Below are positions 49,150-58,964 of a stretch of DNA of 64,000 nt, piece by piece. The stretch covers positions 1-64,000 of the IMG/VR virus record IMGVR_UViG_3300042888_001972; one strand, 5' to 3'. The notes beneath the pieces were generated by a model, which saw nothing but the letters and a program-made list of their open reading frames with translations, was not told where the DNA came from and searched no databases. A program made the translations under genes and the position numbers. Source of the stretch: a virus. Numbering within the stretch: position 1 is the stretch's first letter; each line of letters begins with the position of its first letter.

Positions 49150-51933
49150 TTATGATGGGTCCGCCATTGTAATTATTAGTACATCACTCGATAATAATGG
49201 TACTCCACCTAAAGTTACATCTACATTTTGACTACCACCATAAAGTGAATTCAATATTACAGTACCATTAAGAGTAATAGTTAAAACACAGTCAGATGGA
49301 AGAGTTGTTGATATATTTATCCCCGGAGAATTACTAGTACCGTTTTGATAACCCAAAAATGTATTACCTCCTGTTACTGGAAATGAACCTTGTTCATATT
49401 GAAATGTTAAGTTACCCGGATAACTTGCACTATCGAAAAAACTATTTATAGTACTTCCTGAAACAGAAGAATTTGTAATTGTAACATTAATAATTGGTGA
49501 AGGTGTTGGTGTTTGAGTTGGTGTTTGAGTCGGAGTCCCTGTATTAGTTGTTGTTGTTGTTGGTGTAGGGGTTGGTGTAGGAGGTGCAACAATTTCAAGA
49601 GTAAATTTATAAAAAGTTGAACCACTACCCCAAGTCCAATCATAACTTCCCGGAGTTAATCCTAAACTTGAAATGGTTTTTCCATTGTAAATTGTTGAGC
49701 CAGTCATAAAACTACCTGAAGTATATGTAGAAGGAAGTAGTATAAAACTATTACCCCCCACTCCAAAAGGACTTCCTGTCGAAGTATCCCCAAATATTTG
49801 TGGACCAGAACCAAAACTAACTGGACTTGTAAATGTAATACCTGAAATTGGGTCGTATCTATTCAATTCTGATACATTAGAATCAGAACCAATTAAAATT
49901 TGACGACTACCAGGATACACATAACTATCGATGGCTTGAAGGTTTACGAATTGAAATAAATCTGTATAATCAATAACCCCTGAACCTGACATCACAACAT
50001 TAGGTCCATCTTCAAACACTCTAACATAATAATTAGGTGCAGGAATTGTTGGTGTCGGAGTTGGTGTTCCCGTGTTAGTCGGAGTATTAGTTGGTGTTGT
50101 TGTTGGTGTTGGTGTGTTTGTAGGAGTGTTTGTTGGTGTCTCAGTATTAGTTGGAGTTGGAGTTTGAGTAATTAAACCAGCACATCCTAATGGGTTTGAT
50201 GAAGTAATTTGTCCAAAACCACCTGTAACTTGATACCATGCAGTTCCGTTAGAATAATATCCATCTGGTACGGCATCTGTAAGAGGTCTTCCTTCGGTTT
50301 CGTATAAATATTCACCCACGTTTGGACCTACACCACCTTCAATTGTTCCGTAAATTGTTTGTGGTACAGCAATACACGCATCATTAGAAGTTGCACCTGT
50401 CCCTAAACTATACGTATACCATGCAAATGTTGATGTAGGTGTAGAAGTTTGAGTAGGTGTTTGTGTATTTGTTGGTGTATTTGTTGGTGTATTTGTTGGA
50501 GTATTTGTTGGTGTACTTGTTTGAGTTTGAGTTTGAGTTTGAGTTGGTGTTTGAGTTGGTGTTGGAGTTTCTGTGTTTGTAGGGGTTACGGTATTAGTGG
50601 GAGTTTGTGTATTAGTTGGAGTATTAGTAGGAGTTTCGGTATTAGTTGGTGTGTTTGTTGGCGTTTCCGCAGGTGTTCCTGTATTAGTTGGTGTATTAGT
50701 TGGAGTTTCCGTATTAGTTGGTGTATTAGTTGGAGTTTCCGTATTTGTCGGTGTGTTAGTTGGAGTCTCTGTATTAGTTGGTGTGTTAGTCGGAGTTTCC
50801 GTATTTGTCGGTGTGTTAGTTGGAGTTTCTGTTGGAGTTTGTGTTGGAGTTTCTGTATTAGTTGGTGTTGGTGTTGGAGTCACAGGACAAGCAGAAATCG
50901 AAACAATAGTCGCACCTGTTGTACATCCAATCCCACAATCAGTACTTAATTGATATTCTATTCCATCAATTGCATACCATCCTTCAGGGTTTCCTGTATT
51001 TGGACCGCTTGGGTCAGAGAAAAATGCAGTACTTGCACTAAACACCGGGTTGTTACCCCATATTGTTGCAACTTGAGCACAATTACATGAAACACCACTA
51101 TTATTTTCACTATGACAAATATTGTCAAATTCATATCTAATAGGTTCTGTCGGGGATGGTGTTATTGTTGGTGTATTAGTTGGTGTTGTTGTTGGCGTTG
51201 AACTTACAATAGGTGTTGATGTATTAGTAGGTGTATTAGTTGGCGTCTGTGTATTAGTTGATGTATTAGTTGGTGTTGGAGTAGGTGTTGTCACAACACT
51301 TAAACAAGTCGAACAATTATCATAATCTATTGATAATGATGATACATAATCAGAACCAGTTCCCGGGGCCTCAGTATTAACAATTTCATAACACCCATCT
51401 GATGTTTCTCCTGAGAATGTTAAATAATAATTCCCTCCAATCACAGGAAGAGATACACTATTAAAATCAACATTTAAAGCAGTACCACCCAAACAAGGGG
51501 CAATAAGGTATGTTACCAAAATTTGAATTTGAGTTTGTGTTGGAGTTTGTGTTGGTGTACTAGTTTGAGTATTAGTCGGAGTTGAAGTAGTAGTATTAGT
51601 TGGAGTATTAGTTGGTGTTTGAGTTGAAGTGGTAGTATTAGTTGGCGTATTAGTTGGAGTTGATGTATTAGTAGGGGTATTAGTTGGAGTATTAGTTGGT
51701 GTTGAAGTACTAGTCATTGTTGGCGTAGGTGTCGGAGCTAAAACATCTAAACTATAAGTGTATCCGTATGTTGGCACATAACAATTATATGTTCCATACA
51801 CATAGTCTGAAATATAATTAAATGGGAACACCTGAGTCCCAAGACTAATTGTTCCACCTGATTGAGGTAGAAACGTTACATTTGTGGTTAAACCACTTAA
51901 ATTATCACTTAAAATTCTTATTCCTAATGCCAT
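49150..51933 (-). CDS. Mucin-like repeat fibre/adhesin B
   Basis: A 927-residue protein of the same design as fibre A. It has an N-terminal beta domain (1-65), then Thr/Pro linkers separating units near 138, 265 and 502 (the last matching [20 protein letters not shown] in fibre A). A larger beta domain spans about 633-790 and a C-terminal beta domain about 815-927. The longest linker (about 355-500) is a run of [11 protein letters not shown]-type repeats with hardly any other residue. The repetitive DNA should be prone to slippage, so linker length may vary between isolates. A late motif lies 3 nt before the ATG. Likely a host-binding fibre or head decoration. Confidence 0.7.
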   Translation of the reverse strand: MALGIRILSDNLSGLTTNVTFLPQSGGTISLGTQVFPFNYISDYVYGTYNCYVPTYGYTYSLDVLAPTPTPTMTSTSTPTNTPTNTPTNTSTPTNTPTNTTTSTQTPTNTPTNTTTSTPTNTQTSTPTQTPTQTQIQILVTYLIAPCLGGTALNVDFNSVSLPVIGGNYYLTFSGETSDGCYEIVNTEAPGTGSDYVSSLSIDYDNCSTCLSVVTTPTPTPTNTSTNTQTPTNTPTNTSTPIVSSTPTTTPTNTPTITPSPTEPIRYEFDNICHSENNSGVSCNCAQVATIWGNNPVFSASTAFFSDPSGPNTGNPEGWYAIDGIEYQLSTDCGIGCTTGATIVSISACPVTPTPTPTNTETPTQTPTETPTNTPTNTETPTNTPTNTETPTNTPTNTETPTNTPTNTETPTNTPTNTGTPAETPTNTPTNTETPTNTPTNTQTPTNTVTPTNTETPTPTQTPTQTQTQTQTSTPTNTPTNTPTNTPTNTQTPTQTSTPTSTFAWYTYSLGTGATSNDACIAVPQTIYGTIEGGVGPNVGEYLYETEGRPLTDAVPDGYYSNGTAWYQVTGGFGQITSSNPLGCAGLITQTPTPTNTETPTNTPTNTPTPTTTPTNTPTNTGTPTPTPTIPAPNYYVRVFEDGPNVVMSGSGVIDYTDLFQFVNLQAIDSYVYPGSRQILIGSDSNVSELNRYDPISGITFTSPVSFGSGPQIFGDTSTGSPFGVGGNSFILLPSTYTSGSFMTGSTIYNGKTISSLGLTPGSYDWTWGSGSTFYKFTLEIVAPPTPTPTPTTTTTNTGTPTQTPTQTPTPSPIINVTITNSSVSGSTINSFFDSASYPGNLTFQYEQGSFPVTGGNTFLGYQNGTSNSPGINISTTLPSDCVLTITLNGTVILNSLYGGSQNVDVTLGGVPLLSSDVLIITMADPS

Positions 51934-51936
51934 ATC

Positions 51937-51944
51937 AATAAATA
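51937..51944 (-). promoter_or_regulatory. Late-promoter motif before fibre gene B
   Basis: TATTTATT followed by GAT and the ATG at 51933, a near-leaderless arrangement. Confidence 0.55.
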
Positions 51945-51971
51945 CTCTATTTTTCTTATTTTATTTTTTTT

Positions 51972-52535
51972 TTAACAAACACCTTGATTTATAATTAATG
52001 TTCCCGATATCTGTATAAATCTTCCACCATCCGATATTGTAAAATTAGCATTAACCGGTGGTATAGTTAACTCTCTATTACCGTAAACATGGTCACCAAC
52101 AATAAGTTGGGTAAAAGGTTTTATTGAATATACCGTGACATTAGTAGGATTTGCAAATGAATTTACCGATTCACACACATTTTGATACCAACCACCAGTT
52201 CTTAAATTTTGAATATAAATTGGTTGAGGTGTATTTGATGGTGTTGCGGTATTGGTTGGTGTTGGAGTCTGAGTAACCGGAGTTGGAGTTAAACTCACAG
52301 TAGGGGTTACTGATGGTGTAATTGATGGTGTTGGTGTATTTGAAGGACACAGTCCAATATTATTTATTGTTAATGGTGCACCATAATCTTCTTGAGTTAA
52401 GTCATCCGCGCAAACAAAATCAGTTTGTAATGGATTTACTTGTGAAACACTAATAATTCCTGTACAACCTGTCCATTTATAATATCCTTCTTGAATATTA
52501 TTATAATTGGTTATTTGATATTGATAACAACTCAT
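51972..52535 (-). CDS. Small Thr/Pro-linker protein of the fibre cluster
   Basis: A 187-residue protein with an N-terminal unit (1-70, aromatic and Cys-containing: YQYQITNYNNIQEGYYKW), a short linker of TPTP/TPSITPSVTPT type (about 73-108), and a C-terminal unit (109-187, WYQNVCESVNSF to FIQISGTLIINQGVC) with two cysteines. It is a reduced version of fibres A and B. Its own late motif lies 25 nt upstream. Probably a fibre-associated or adaptor protein. Confidence 0.58.
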   Translation of the reverse strand: MSCYQYQITNYNNIQEGYYKWTGCTGIISVSQVNPLQTDFVCADDLTQEDYGAPLTINNIGLCPSNTPTPSITPSVTPTVSLTPTPVTQTPTPTNTATPSNTPQPIYIQNLRTGGWYQNVCESVNSFANPTNVTVYSIKPFTQLIVGDHVYGNRELTIPPVNANFTISDGGRFIQISGTLIINQGVC

Positions 52536-52560
52536 CTCTATATTTTATTTTTTTTTATTT

Positions 52561-52568
52561 TATAAATA
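52561..52568 (-). promoter_or_regulatory. Late-promoter motif before the 187-residue gene
   Basis: TATTTATA followed by AAATAAAA on the minus strand, 25 nt before the ATG. Confidence 0.58.
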
Positions 52569-52593
52569 TGTTTTTATAGTCCGTATTTTGATT

Positions 52594-53100
52594 TTAACTT
52601 ATTTTAATATATCCGTAATTTACTACCTGAGATGTACCACTGTTATTGGTTATACCAAATGTAAAGGTATTTGTATTTGAACCCGCCGGTGCTGAAGTAC
52701 TAATACTTCCCGCAGTTCCAACTATCTGACTTGGTATTGATGTTAACTCCAAAGCATTTCCCGCAAGATAATACCAACCATATTGTACACCTATTGCAGG
52801 TACGTTTGTGTTTGATAATGTTACTGTTGCATTCCAATTAACAATACCGTTTGGAATATTTCCATTCACCCACATAACATATGATTGACCTGCAGTAACT
52901 GTAAAACTAACAGTATTTGTGCCTGCGGATAAAGTCCAACTTCCTGAGACAGGTGAGACCACATTTGTAGAATATCCACTAAATAATGTTTCTTTAGAAA
53001 CTTTAAATGATTCTGTATTACCACTATTGTTTATAACAATAAATGTTCCGTTGGTATTTCCCGTAAATGTTGGTAATGCACTTATTTTTGTATTTGCCAT
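52594..53100 (-). CDS. Fibre/collar-type structural protein
   Basis: A 168-residue beta-rich protein starting MANTKISALPTFTGNTNGT. This is a start seen on many phage fibre and head-decoration proteins (kIsaLp.), where the N-terminus docks onto the virion. The remainder is Ser/Thr/Asn/Gly-rich with alternating hydrophobic strands and an aromatic patch (GVQYGWYYLAGN). There are no cysteines. It lies between the LamG-containing fibre and the Thr/Pro-linker proteins. An A/T-rich degenerate promoter-like sequence (GGATTATAAAAACAT) lies upstream, less clear than for its neighbours. Confidence 0.55.
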   Translation of the reverse strand: MANTKISALPTFTGNTNGTFIVINNSGNTESFKVSKETLFSGYSTNVVSPVSGSWTLSAGTNTVSFTVTAGQSYVMWVNGNIPNGIVNWNATVTLSNTNVPAIGVQYGWYYLAGNALELTSIPSQIVGTAGSISTSAPAGSNTNTFTFGITNNSGTSQVVNYGYIKIS

Positions 53101-53120
53101 TTTATTTTATATTAATGTTT

Positions 53121-56100
53121 TTATAATCCATATTTTAATTTATCTGCGTTGAAGTTTTGTAAAACTTGTGCAGAGGTAAGTGATGCGTTGTATAAACGAG
53201 TTATACCAATTTTTCCATCAAACCATTGAGCAAACTCACCTCCATTGTAACTACCTATGTAAAGTGGGTTAGTTGAGTTTAATATACTCGACAAATTATG
53301 ACCAACACTTCCTATACTTACACCATTTACAAATGTCTCAAGTGTCTTAGATGCAACATTGGTAAACACATAAACTATCTGATACCAAGTACCAATCGTT
53401 CCAACGTAGTTTGTACTATTAACAAACAATGATGAACCACTACCACTACCGGAACCTATTTGAGCATAATAAGTTGTATTTGTTGTTCTAATACTATAAC
53501 TCACATCAAGAGATAATCCACCATTATCAAATTTTCCAAGTACAACATCATTACCCAAAACCGATTGGTTAACCCATACTTCCATAGTCCAATTCCCACT
53601 TCCTGGTTCTAATAATACATTATCTACAACACTAACTTGTGATGAGGTTCCATTGTATGTGAAGTATGGTGATGTATATGTGATATTGGACATTGTTCCA
53701 TTTAATCCATTACCTGATAAATCATTAATTGTTGTACCAGTACCGGGGTAACTTGATGGATTACTTGGGTCATAATATAACCTAAGGTTACTTGTTACAG
53801 GTGCATTAGGTGTTGTGGATGGTGTTTGAGTTTGAGTAACTGTTGGTGTGTTAGTATTTGTTGGCGTTGTCGTATTTGTTGGTGTAGGTGATAGAATAAT
53901 ATCAATTTGAATATTATCATCATTTTCCGCAGTTGCAACTGAATTATCTTCAAATAATAAGAAATCTAAATCAGGTAAAGTTGGAGTTGGTGTTGTTGTA
54001 TTTGTTGGTGTAGTTGTATTTGTCGGAGTTGGAGTATTGGTAGGGGTTTTACTTGGAGTGTTAGTAGGTGTTTCCGTATTTGTTGGTGTTACCGTTGGAG
54101 TGCTAGTTGTTGTAGGGGTTGGAGTTGGTTCCAAAAATCTTGTGTAAGTGTTATTATAACTTTGAAGAATGTCTGATGATGATAATGCCGTATTATAAAT
54201 TTTTACAATTGCCAAATCCCCATCAGTAAGATTACTTGATATTAAAGTTTCATCCCATCTTCTCATCAGTCTTATTTCACCACCTGATTGTGAAGCCACT
54301 GATGTAGTTAATGTCCCACCAGAAGCAACTCCATTAACATATTGTCTTATTGTCGTACCATCATAAGTACCAACAACTTGGTACCAATTACCTACAACAG
54401 GAACTACTCCTGTAGTTGTTCTCCATAAACCACCACTAAGGTTATAAAACCCTACTGATAGATTAGAATTAGTTGGCATATTATTCGTACCAATACTAAA
54501 ATTCAAAACTGAGTTGTTAAATTGGTTTGAAACTATTGACGAAACTTTTCCTACTAATGATGTGGTTAATCTAAACCAAACCTCAACAGTCCAATTAGAT
54601 AAAGTTCCAATGTTAGGTATTGTACCATACTCCAAAGACACATCATCAAATTGTAATATTCCATCATAAGAAGATGAGTATGTTGGTGAATTAAATAATG
54701 TAGCATTATTTGCAGTTCCCGCTAAATCAAACCATGTACTACCTGAACCAGGATAAGATGATAAATTTCCTGAATCAAGATTAATTAATAACCCCGCAGG
54801 TTGAGTTGATGATGGTGTTGGTGAAATTGTATTAGTCGGAGTCGGTGTATTAGTTGGTGTTTCTGTATTTGTTGGAGTCGGAGTATTAGTTGGTGTTTCT
54901 GTTGGAGTTGAGGTAGGTGTATTACTTGGAGTTGTGGTAGGAGTTAATCCTATAGTAACTGTAGGTGTTTGTGTTGTCGTAGGTGTTGGCGTTGGTGTTG
55001 GAGTTGAGGTAGGTGTATTACTTGGAGTTGTGGTAGGAGTTAATCCTATAGTAACTGTAGGTGTTTGTGTTGTCGTAGGTGTTGATGTATTTGTTGGTGT
55101 CTGAGTTGGTGATGATGTATTGGTTGGTGTTGTCGTAGGTGTTTGTGTAGGAGTTCCTGTATTTGTAGTTGTAGGAGTATTTGTTGGTGTTTCCGTATTT
55201 GTTGGCGTTTGTGTAGGAGTTTCTGTATTTGTAGGCGTAGGAGTATTTGTTGGTGTTTCCGTATTTGTTGGTGTTTGAGTTGGTGTTTGAGTTGGAGTTT
55301 GCGTATTTGTAGGTGTAGGTGTAGGCGTCCCAGTATTTGTTGGTGTTGGATTTATTAATTCATAATATAAATCATTACTTGGTATAGAAAGATAATACAA
55401 ATCATTATCCGGAATAAAATTATAATATAAATCATTACTCGGAATAAAAATGTAATATAAATCATTACTCGGAATAAAAATTCTACAATTTAAACAATTA
55501 GGGTCTAATAAATTGTATTTTAACTTTAATAAATTAAAGTTATGTTTTATTTGAGATGCATTTAATGGTTCGGTGTACATTCTAAACGCACTTATATCAC
55601 CAATCATACTACCCCCAAAATATTCTTCTAGCTTAATGTGAGTTGTTAGACCTGAGTAAATTGTATTATCTAAATCATGTGTTGTTAAACATTCAGGGTC
55701 TTGTTGATAAACAATGTCATTAATTGTAGGAGGACATCCACCTGAAAAAGTTAAATTATCATGAAGACCTTGAGTTCCTCCACCCAACGATATGTTATAT
55801 CCAACCCCAATTTGTTTTTCTTTTGGAGTATCTAATAGTCGTGGAATAATTTCTTCAAAGTTTTCTGCAACCATGAACAATTTACCATTCACATAGAATT
55901 TCATTGTCCCTAATCTATATTTTTCTTCGGCCGTCCAATTATCATTGAATGTTACAATTTCAGTTGTTGCAGGGTCATATTTTTCCTCGTGAGTAATTGG
56001 TGGTTCGATTAAACTAATACTATTGTTTGCAGTTGTCGCAGTATAAATTTCTTTAACAATTAACCCAAGACCTCCTTTATTATTTAAATCACAAGCATCA

Positions 56101-57335
56101 AACCATTCGTTTCGTTGAAATACTGCGTCAATTTGAACCCAATGTTCAACATTTGAATAAGTTGTACCACTACAGTCATCAAAGATTCCTCTTGTAGAAC
56201 ACCATTCAGTAACTGAAGTTCCTGTTGTATAGGTTATACCTGTTAAACAAGTACCTGTTGTTTCACAACCTCCTGTTATTCGATATGTTTTCACACATAA
56301 CCTTGGACTTCCTGTATCACCACTTAATCTTAAAGATAATGCATTTGAAACCCCATCATACAATGGGTCTGTTTCAGGGTATTGTGCCGTTACCCCACAA
56401 GAACATGGGCATCCACAACTACAATTATATGAAGTACCACCTGATTGTTGGTAAACTTTCAAACAATCATGAGGATTACTACCTAATAAACTACAAGCAC
56501 AAGTATCCATACAGGTTAAACCTGAAGTAACTCTTGTATAACCCGAATCTTGTTTTGGTGAACCATCAGGGTAGTGATAGAATTTGTTTTCCGCTCTCGC
56601 TCCCATATAAAAGAACGTTCCTTTATTATTTGGGTATCGAGAATTTAAACCAACAGATGTATCACCTGTCCATCGATATCTTAACATAAATTCCGCACTC
56701 CATCCTAAATTAGGTCTTTCAGGAAAAATTTGGTAATCATAACCGGCAACCTTATAAAATCCTTGGAAAAATCCACCATCTAATCTTGCAACATATCCGA
56801 TATCACCTCCGGCATTGGTATAAGATAAATCATACGAATATGAATCATCATTCCATAATCTATTCTGTGATGTTGTGAACCCAGTAATTGGGTGCATTTT
56901 CATCCTTCTATCGTATTTGTATCTACTAAATTTGTCTGATTGAGATGTGTAAAGTCCTGTATTGATTTGAATAGTCTCTCCTGACATATGTTTTACCAAT
57001 CCATTGTCAATCCCTGTTAAACCAACATCACATAAGTCAGTTATTATAGGACAAAAATTTGGGTCAGTGTCTGTAGGGTTCCAATAATTTTCAGATACGA
57101 TAGTATCATAGTCAAATGTACATGCACTTGTTGTACACAAAGTTGTTCCTGAACTATCAAAATTAAACTTAAATGGCATTCTATTACCATCTAACTCTCC
57201 TATTAGTAAAGGTGAAAACACAACCTCTTGGTCGTAATCTTTTTCGTCTGAAGCAAGACAAATGTCCGTGATTTCATTCGCCGGTTTTAGACCCCATCGT
57301 CTAAAATTATACTGATTAATGTTTTGATATGCCAT
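53121..57335 (-). CDS. Large adhesin with three LamG-like domains and Thr/Pro linkers
   Basis: A host-recognition protein of about 1404 residues. Domain 1 (about 195-600) is LamG/concanavalin-like ([12 protein letters not shown] to [19 protein letters not shown]), interrupted by a Cys-rich loop near 275-320. Domain 2 (about 850-1080, [25 protein letters not shown]) and domain 3 (about 1190-1404, [24 protein letters not shown]) are single LamG-like folds, which typically bind sugars. Four tandem copies of (x)FIPSNDLYY precede the first linker. An ATG at 57362 would add nine residues, but a TATTTATC late motif (57344-57351) lies inside that stretch, 8 nt before the ATG at 57335, so I favour the latter. 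Confidence 0.75.
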   Translation of the reverse strand: MAYQNINQYNFRRWGLKPANEITDICLASDEKDYDQEVVFSPLLIGELDGNRMPFKFNFDSSGTTLCTTSACTFDYDTIVSENYWNPTDTDPNFCPIITDLCDVGLTGIDNGLVKHMSGETIQINTGLYTSQSDKFSRYKYDRRMKMHPITGFTTSQNRLWNDDSYSYDLSYTNAGGDIGYVARLDGGFFQGFYKVAGYDYQIFPERPNLGWSAEFMLRYRWTGDTSVGLNSRYPNNKGTFFYMGARAENKFYHYPDGSPKQDSGYTRVTSGLTCMDTCACSLLGSNPHDCLKVYQQSGGTSYNCSCGCPCSCGVTAQYPETDPLYDGVSNALSLRLSGDTGSPRLCVKTYRITGGCETTGTCLTGITYTTGTSVTEWCSTRGIFDDCSGTTYSNVEHWVQIDAVFQRNEWFDACDLNNKGGLGLIVKEIYTATTANNSISLIEPPITHEEKYDPATTEIVTFNDNWTAEEKYRLGTMKFYVNGKLFMVAENFEEIIPRLLDTPKEKQIGVGYNISLGGGTQGLHDNLTFSGGCPPTINDIVYQQDPECLTTHDLDNTIYSGLTTHIKLEEYFGGSMIGDISAFRMYTEPLNASQIKHNFNLLKLKYNLLDPNCLNCRIFIPSNDLYYIFIPSNDLYYNFIPDNDLYYLSIPSNDLYYELINPTPTNTGTPTPTPTNTQTPTQTPTQTPTNTETPTNTPTPTNTETPTQTPTNTETPTNTPTTTNTGTPTQTPTTTPTNTSSPTQTPTNTSTPTTTQTPTVTIGLTPTTTPSNTPTSTPTPTPTPTTTQTPTVTIGLTPTTTPSNTPTSTPTETPTNTPTPTNTETPTNTPTPTNTISPTPSSTQPAGLLINLDSGNLSSYPGSGSTWFDLAGTANNATLFNSPTYSSSYDGILQFDDVSLEYGTIPNIGTLSNWTVEVWFRLTTSLVGKVSSIVSNQFNNSVLNFSIGTNNMPTNSNLSVGFYNLSGGLWRTTTGVVPVVGNWYQVVGTYDGTTIRQYVNGVASGGTLTTSVASQSGGEIRLMRRWDETLISSNLTDGDLAIVKIYNTALSSSDILQSYNNTYTRFLEPTPTPTTTSTPTVTPTNTETPTNTPSKTPTNTPTPTNTTTPTNTTTPTPTLPDLDFLLFEDNSVATAENDDNIQIDIILSPTPTNTTTPTNTNTPTVTQTQTPSTTPNAPVTSNLRLYYDPSNPSSYPGTGTTINDLSGNGLNGTMSNITYTSPYFTYNGTSSQVSVVDNVLLEPGSGNWTMEVWVNQSVLGNDVVLGKFDNGGLSLDVSYSIRTTNTTYYAQIGSGSGSGSSLFVNSTNYVGTIGTWYQIVYVFTNVASKTLETFVNGVSIGSVGHNLSSILNSTNPLYIGSYNGGEFAQWFDGKIGITRLYNASLTSAQVLQNFNADKLKYGL
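54901..55085. repeat. Exact tandem duplication in the Thr/Pro linker
   Basis: A 96-bp period: about 89 identical bases starting at 54901 recur from 54997. In the protein it duplicates a 32-residue block containing [19 protein letters not shown]. No base differences were seen, which indicates recent slippage or recombination. Confidence 0.8.
55363..55482. repeat. Four 30-bp tandem repeats encoding (x)FIPSNDLYY
   Basis: Four copies of a 30-bp unit encode a 10-residue motif ([36 protein letters not shown]). They lie between the first LamG-like domain and the Thr/Pro linker. It may form a short beta-solenoid or stalk. Confidence 0.75.
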
Positions 57336-57343
57336 ATACAATT

Positions 57344-57351
57344 GATAAATA
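57344..57351 (-). promoter_or_regulatory. Late-promoter motif before the LamG adhesin
   Basis: TATTTATC on the minus strand, 8 nt before the ATG at 57335. It supports the shorter start. Confidence 0.5.
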
Positions 57352-57364
57352 CCTTGTTTCATAG

Positions 57365-57372
57365 TATTTATA
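57365..57372 (+). promoter_or_regulatory. Late-promoter motif before the 268-residue gene
   Basis: TATTTATA followed by ATTAAAAA on the plus strand, 14 nt before the ATG at 57387. Head-to-head with the LamG adhesin promoter. Confidence 0.58.
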
Positions 57373-57386
57373 ATTAAAAAGAATAG

Positions 57387-58193
57387 ATGATTAGCGTAGA
57401 CACAGAATTTTATTCATCACCTTATTATTTTCTTATCAGAGATAAAGGGGATAAATATTCCTTATATTTCTCCGTAGAGGAAACTTTAACTGAAGCCCGT
57501 AAAAAAGACGAGGTCATTCACTTTGATAAAAAGAAAGGAAAGAAAGTTAAAAATTATTTGGAAAAAACCGTAAAAGACAAAAAAAAGAAATCAACCAAAA
57601 CACTTAAAACTGATTTGGAAGAATTAGTAAACGCAGACGGTGCTATGTCAAACTCAGCAATTCCAATCCTTGACCCAAAAGTTGGGGCGGAAAAAACAAT
57701 GGACCAAACAATATCTATGGCTCGTATAACCAACGACCCTATTGCTCGTGGTTATAGAACATATTATGGTGAAAGTGAAATGAAAGAAACTAATTTGTCA
57801 AAAACTTTTGGAAATAAAGAAACTAAAGACATGGATGGACCTGAAACTTATAAATATTATATTGAAGAATTAGGTATGGATGAAGATGAGGCAAAAGAAA
57901 GAACAAAGGAACAAGGAAAAGATTGGACAGGAAAAAAAGATAAGAAGTCAGAATACTATGATGACCCTAATTTTATTTCAAGAGAAACATTATCTGAAAT
58001 ACAAAAACAAAAAGCAATTAAAGTTGTTGAAGATTTATTAGTTAAGAAAAAATCATCAAACAATGCCGATGTAAATAAAAAAGAATTAGAGACCTCAAGA
58101 ATGTTAAAAAGAAATTTATCGGTTTTGAAGAAACAAGCAGAAAAAGAAGGTATTTCAGTTTCTGAATTAATTAAAATGTTAAAGAGTGAATAA
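57387..58193 (+). CDS. Lysine-rich protein, unknown, virion-type
   Basis: A 268-residue, highly charged protein with about one residue in six Lys. The first 35 residues ([27 protein letters not shown]) look like a small beta domain. A Lys-rich linker follows (about 50-80), then a central block with [18 protein letters not shown] and [22 protein letters not shown], and a helical C-terminus ([19 protein letters not shown]). I know no family for it. It opens the plus-strand late operon of four short-spaced genes and could be a head-internal or DNA-condensing protein, judging from charge alone. Confidence 0.55.
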   Translation: MISVDTEFYSSPYYFLIRDKGDKYSLYFSVEETLTEARKKDEVIHFDKKKGKKVKNYLEKTVKDKKKKSTKTLKTDLEELVNADGAMSNSAIPILDPKVGAEKTMDQTISMARITNDPIARGYRTYYGESEMKETNLSKTFGNKETKDMDGPETYKYYIEELGMDEDEAKERTKEQGKDWTGKKDKKSEYYDDPNFISRETLSEIQKQKAIKVVEDLLVKKKSSNNADVNKKELETSRMLKRNLSVLKKQAEKEGISVSELIKMLKSE

Positions 58194-58662
58194 AGACCTA
58201 TACAATTCATCCAAAGGTGAAATAGAATTTCCTAAAGAGAAAAAGGAACATATGAAAAAATGTTTTCATATGGTTAAAGGTGCCGATGAAAATACCGAAG
58301 GTTTTAACAGAAATAAGGAATTACAAAATCAAAATTTTATAGAATATAAACAATTAAAAAGGATTAAAAATTTCTTTGATAATTTTATTGGAAACCAAAA
58401 CGAACCGTCATTTATTTTAAATGGTGGTGTTGTTATGAAAAATTGGGTTAATGATGAACTTCGTAAAATGAGAGAATTTGGAGATTTAACCAAAAGAAAC
58501 AAAAAAGATACGGGGATGCAAAACTCATACATTAAACCTCACGAGAAAAAAGATTTTACAAATGTAAGAAAATCTCAAGAACATTCAAAAACTGTTGAAC
58601 GATATGATGAGGCGGTTACGAATACCTTGAAAAGAATAAACGAAATAATGTTAAAACTATAA
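58186..58662 (+). CDS. Unknown charged helical protein
   Basis: A 158-residue protein starting at GTG (58186), overlapping the end of the previous gene by 8 nt. It is Lys/Asn/Glu-rich and mainly helical, with one cysteine. The central part SFILNGGVVMKNWVNDELRKM is the most hydrophobic section. The C-terminus (SKTVERYDEAVTNTLKRINEI) is an amphipathic helix. There is no recognisable family or enzyme motif. Its place in a compact operon with virion-type genes and the overlap with its neighbour support it being real. Confidence 0.5.
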   Translation: MNKDLYNSSKGEIEFPKEKKEHMKKCFHMVKGADENTEGFNRNKELQNQNFIEYKQLKRIKNFFDNFIGNQNEPSFILNGGVVMKNWVNDELRKMREFGDLTKRNKKDTGMQNSYIKPHEKKDFTNVRKSQEHSKTVERYDEAVTNTLKRINEIMLKL

Positions 58663-58664
58663 TT

Positions 58665-58964
58665 ATGGCAACCGAAATTACAGTCGATTTATCACAAAAT
58701 GTTGAAAACACCCTTTCAGCCATTGCTGAAATGGAAAGAGCTAAACTAATACCTAAAAATGATTACAACTCAGTGGGTAACGAATATTCTTCAGTGAATA
58801 AAGATGCCGTTGCAGATGGAGATAATAAAGGTAGAGGAACCGGAGTATTCCTTGATGTGTATAATACAGCGGCAGGTACTGCTCAAGATATTATCGAAAG
58901 AAAGGACGATATTAAAATAAATAAATTTAATTCATCTAACACTTACCCGAACTTTCAACTATAA
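58665..58964 (+). CDS. Small unknown protein
   Basis: A 99-residue protein, acidic at the N-terminal half (MATEITVDLSQNVENTLSAI) and Gly/Asp-rich in the middle (DGDNKGRGTGVFLD). It has no cysteines or membrane segments. It starts 2 nt after the stop of the 158-residue gene, and its stop overlaps the start of the WYL-like gene by one base (TAATG), so it is translated as part of the operon. No family is recognised. A minor structural protein is the simplest guess. Confidence 0.5.
   Translation: MATEITVDLSQNVENTLSAIAEMERAKLIPKNDYNSVGNEYSSVNKDAVADGDNKGRGTGVFLDVYNTAAGTAQDIIERKDDIKINKFNSSNTYPNFQL

Noticed and set aside
50449-50953. Plus-strand ORFs rich in Cys/Trp or Val/Gly repeats opposite the fibre genes (also 48592-48810, 55143-55358, 51122-51325)
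   Set aside because: They are antisense readings of the Thr-Pro-Asn repeat codons; composition is fully explained by the repeats and no start signal or promoter supports them.
57365-57372. Using this octamer as the minus-strand promoter of the LamG adhesin
   Set aside because: In the minus direction it reads TATAAATA, opposite to all other sites, whereas a correctly oriented TATTTATC lies at 57344-57351.
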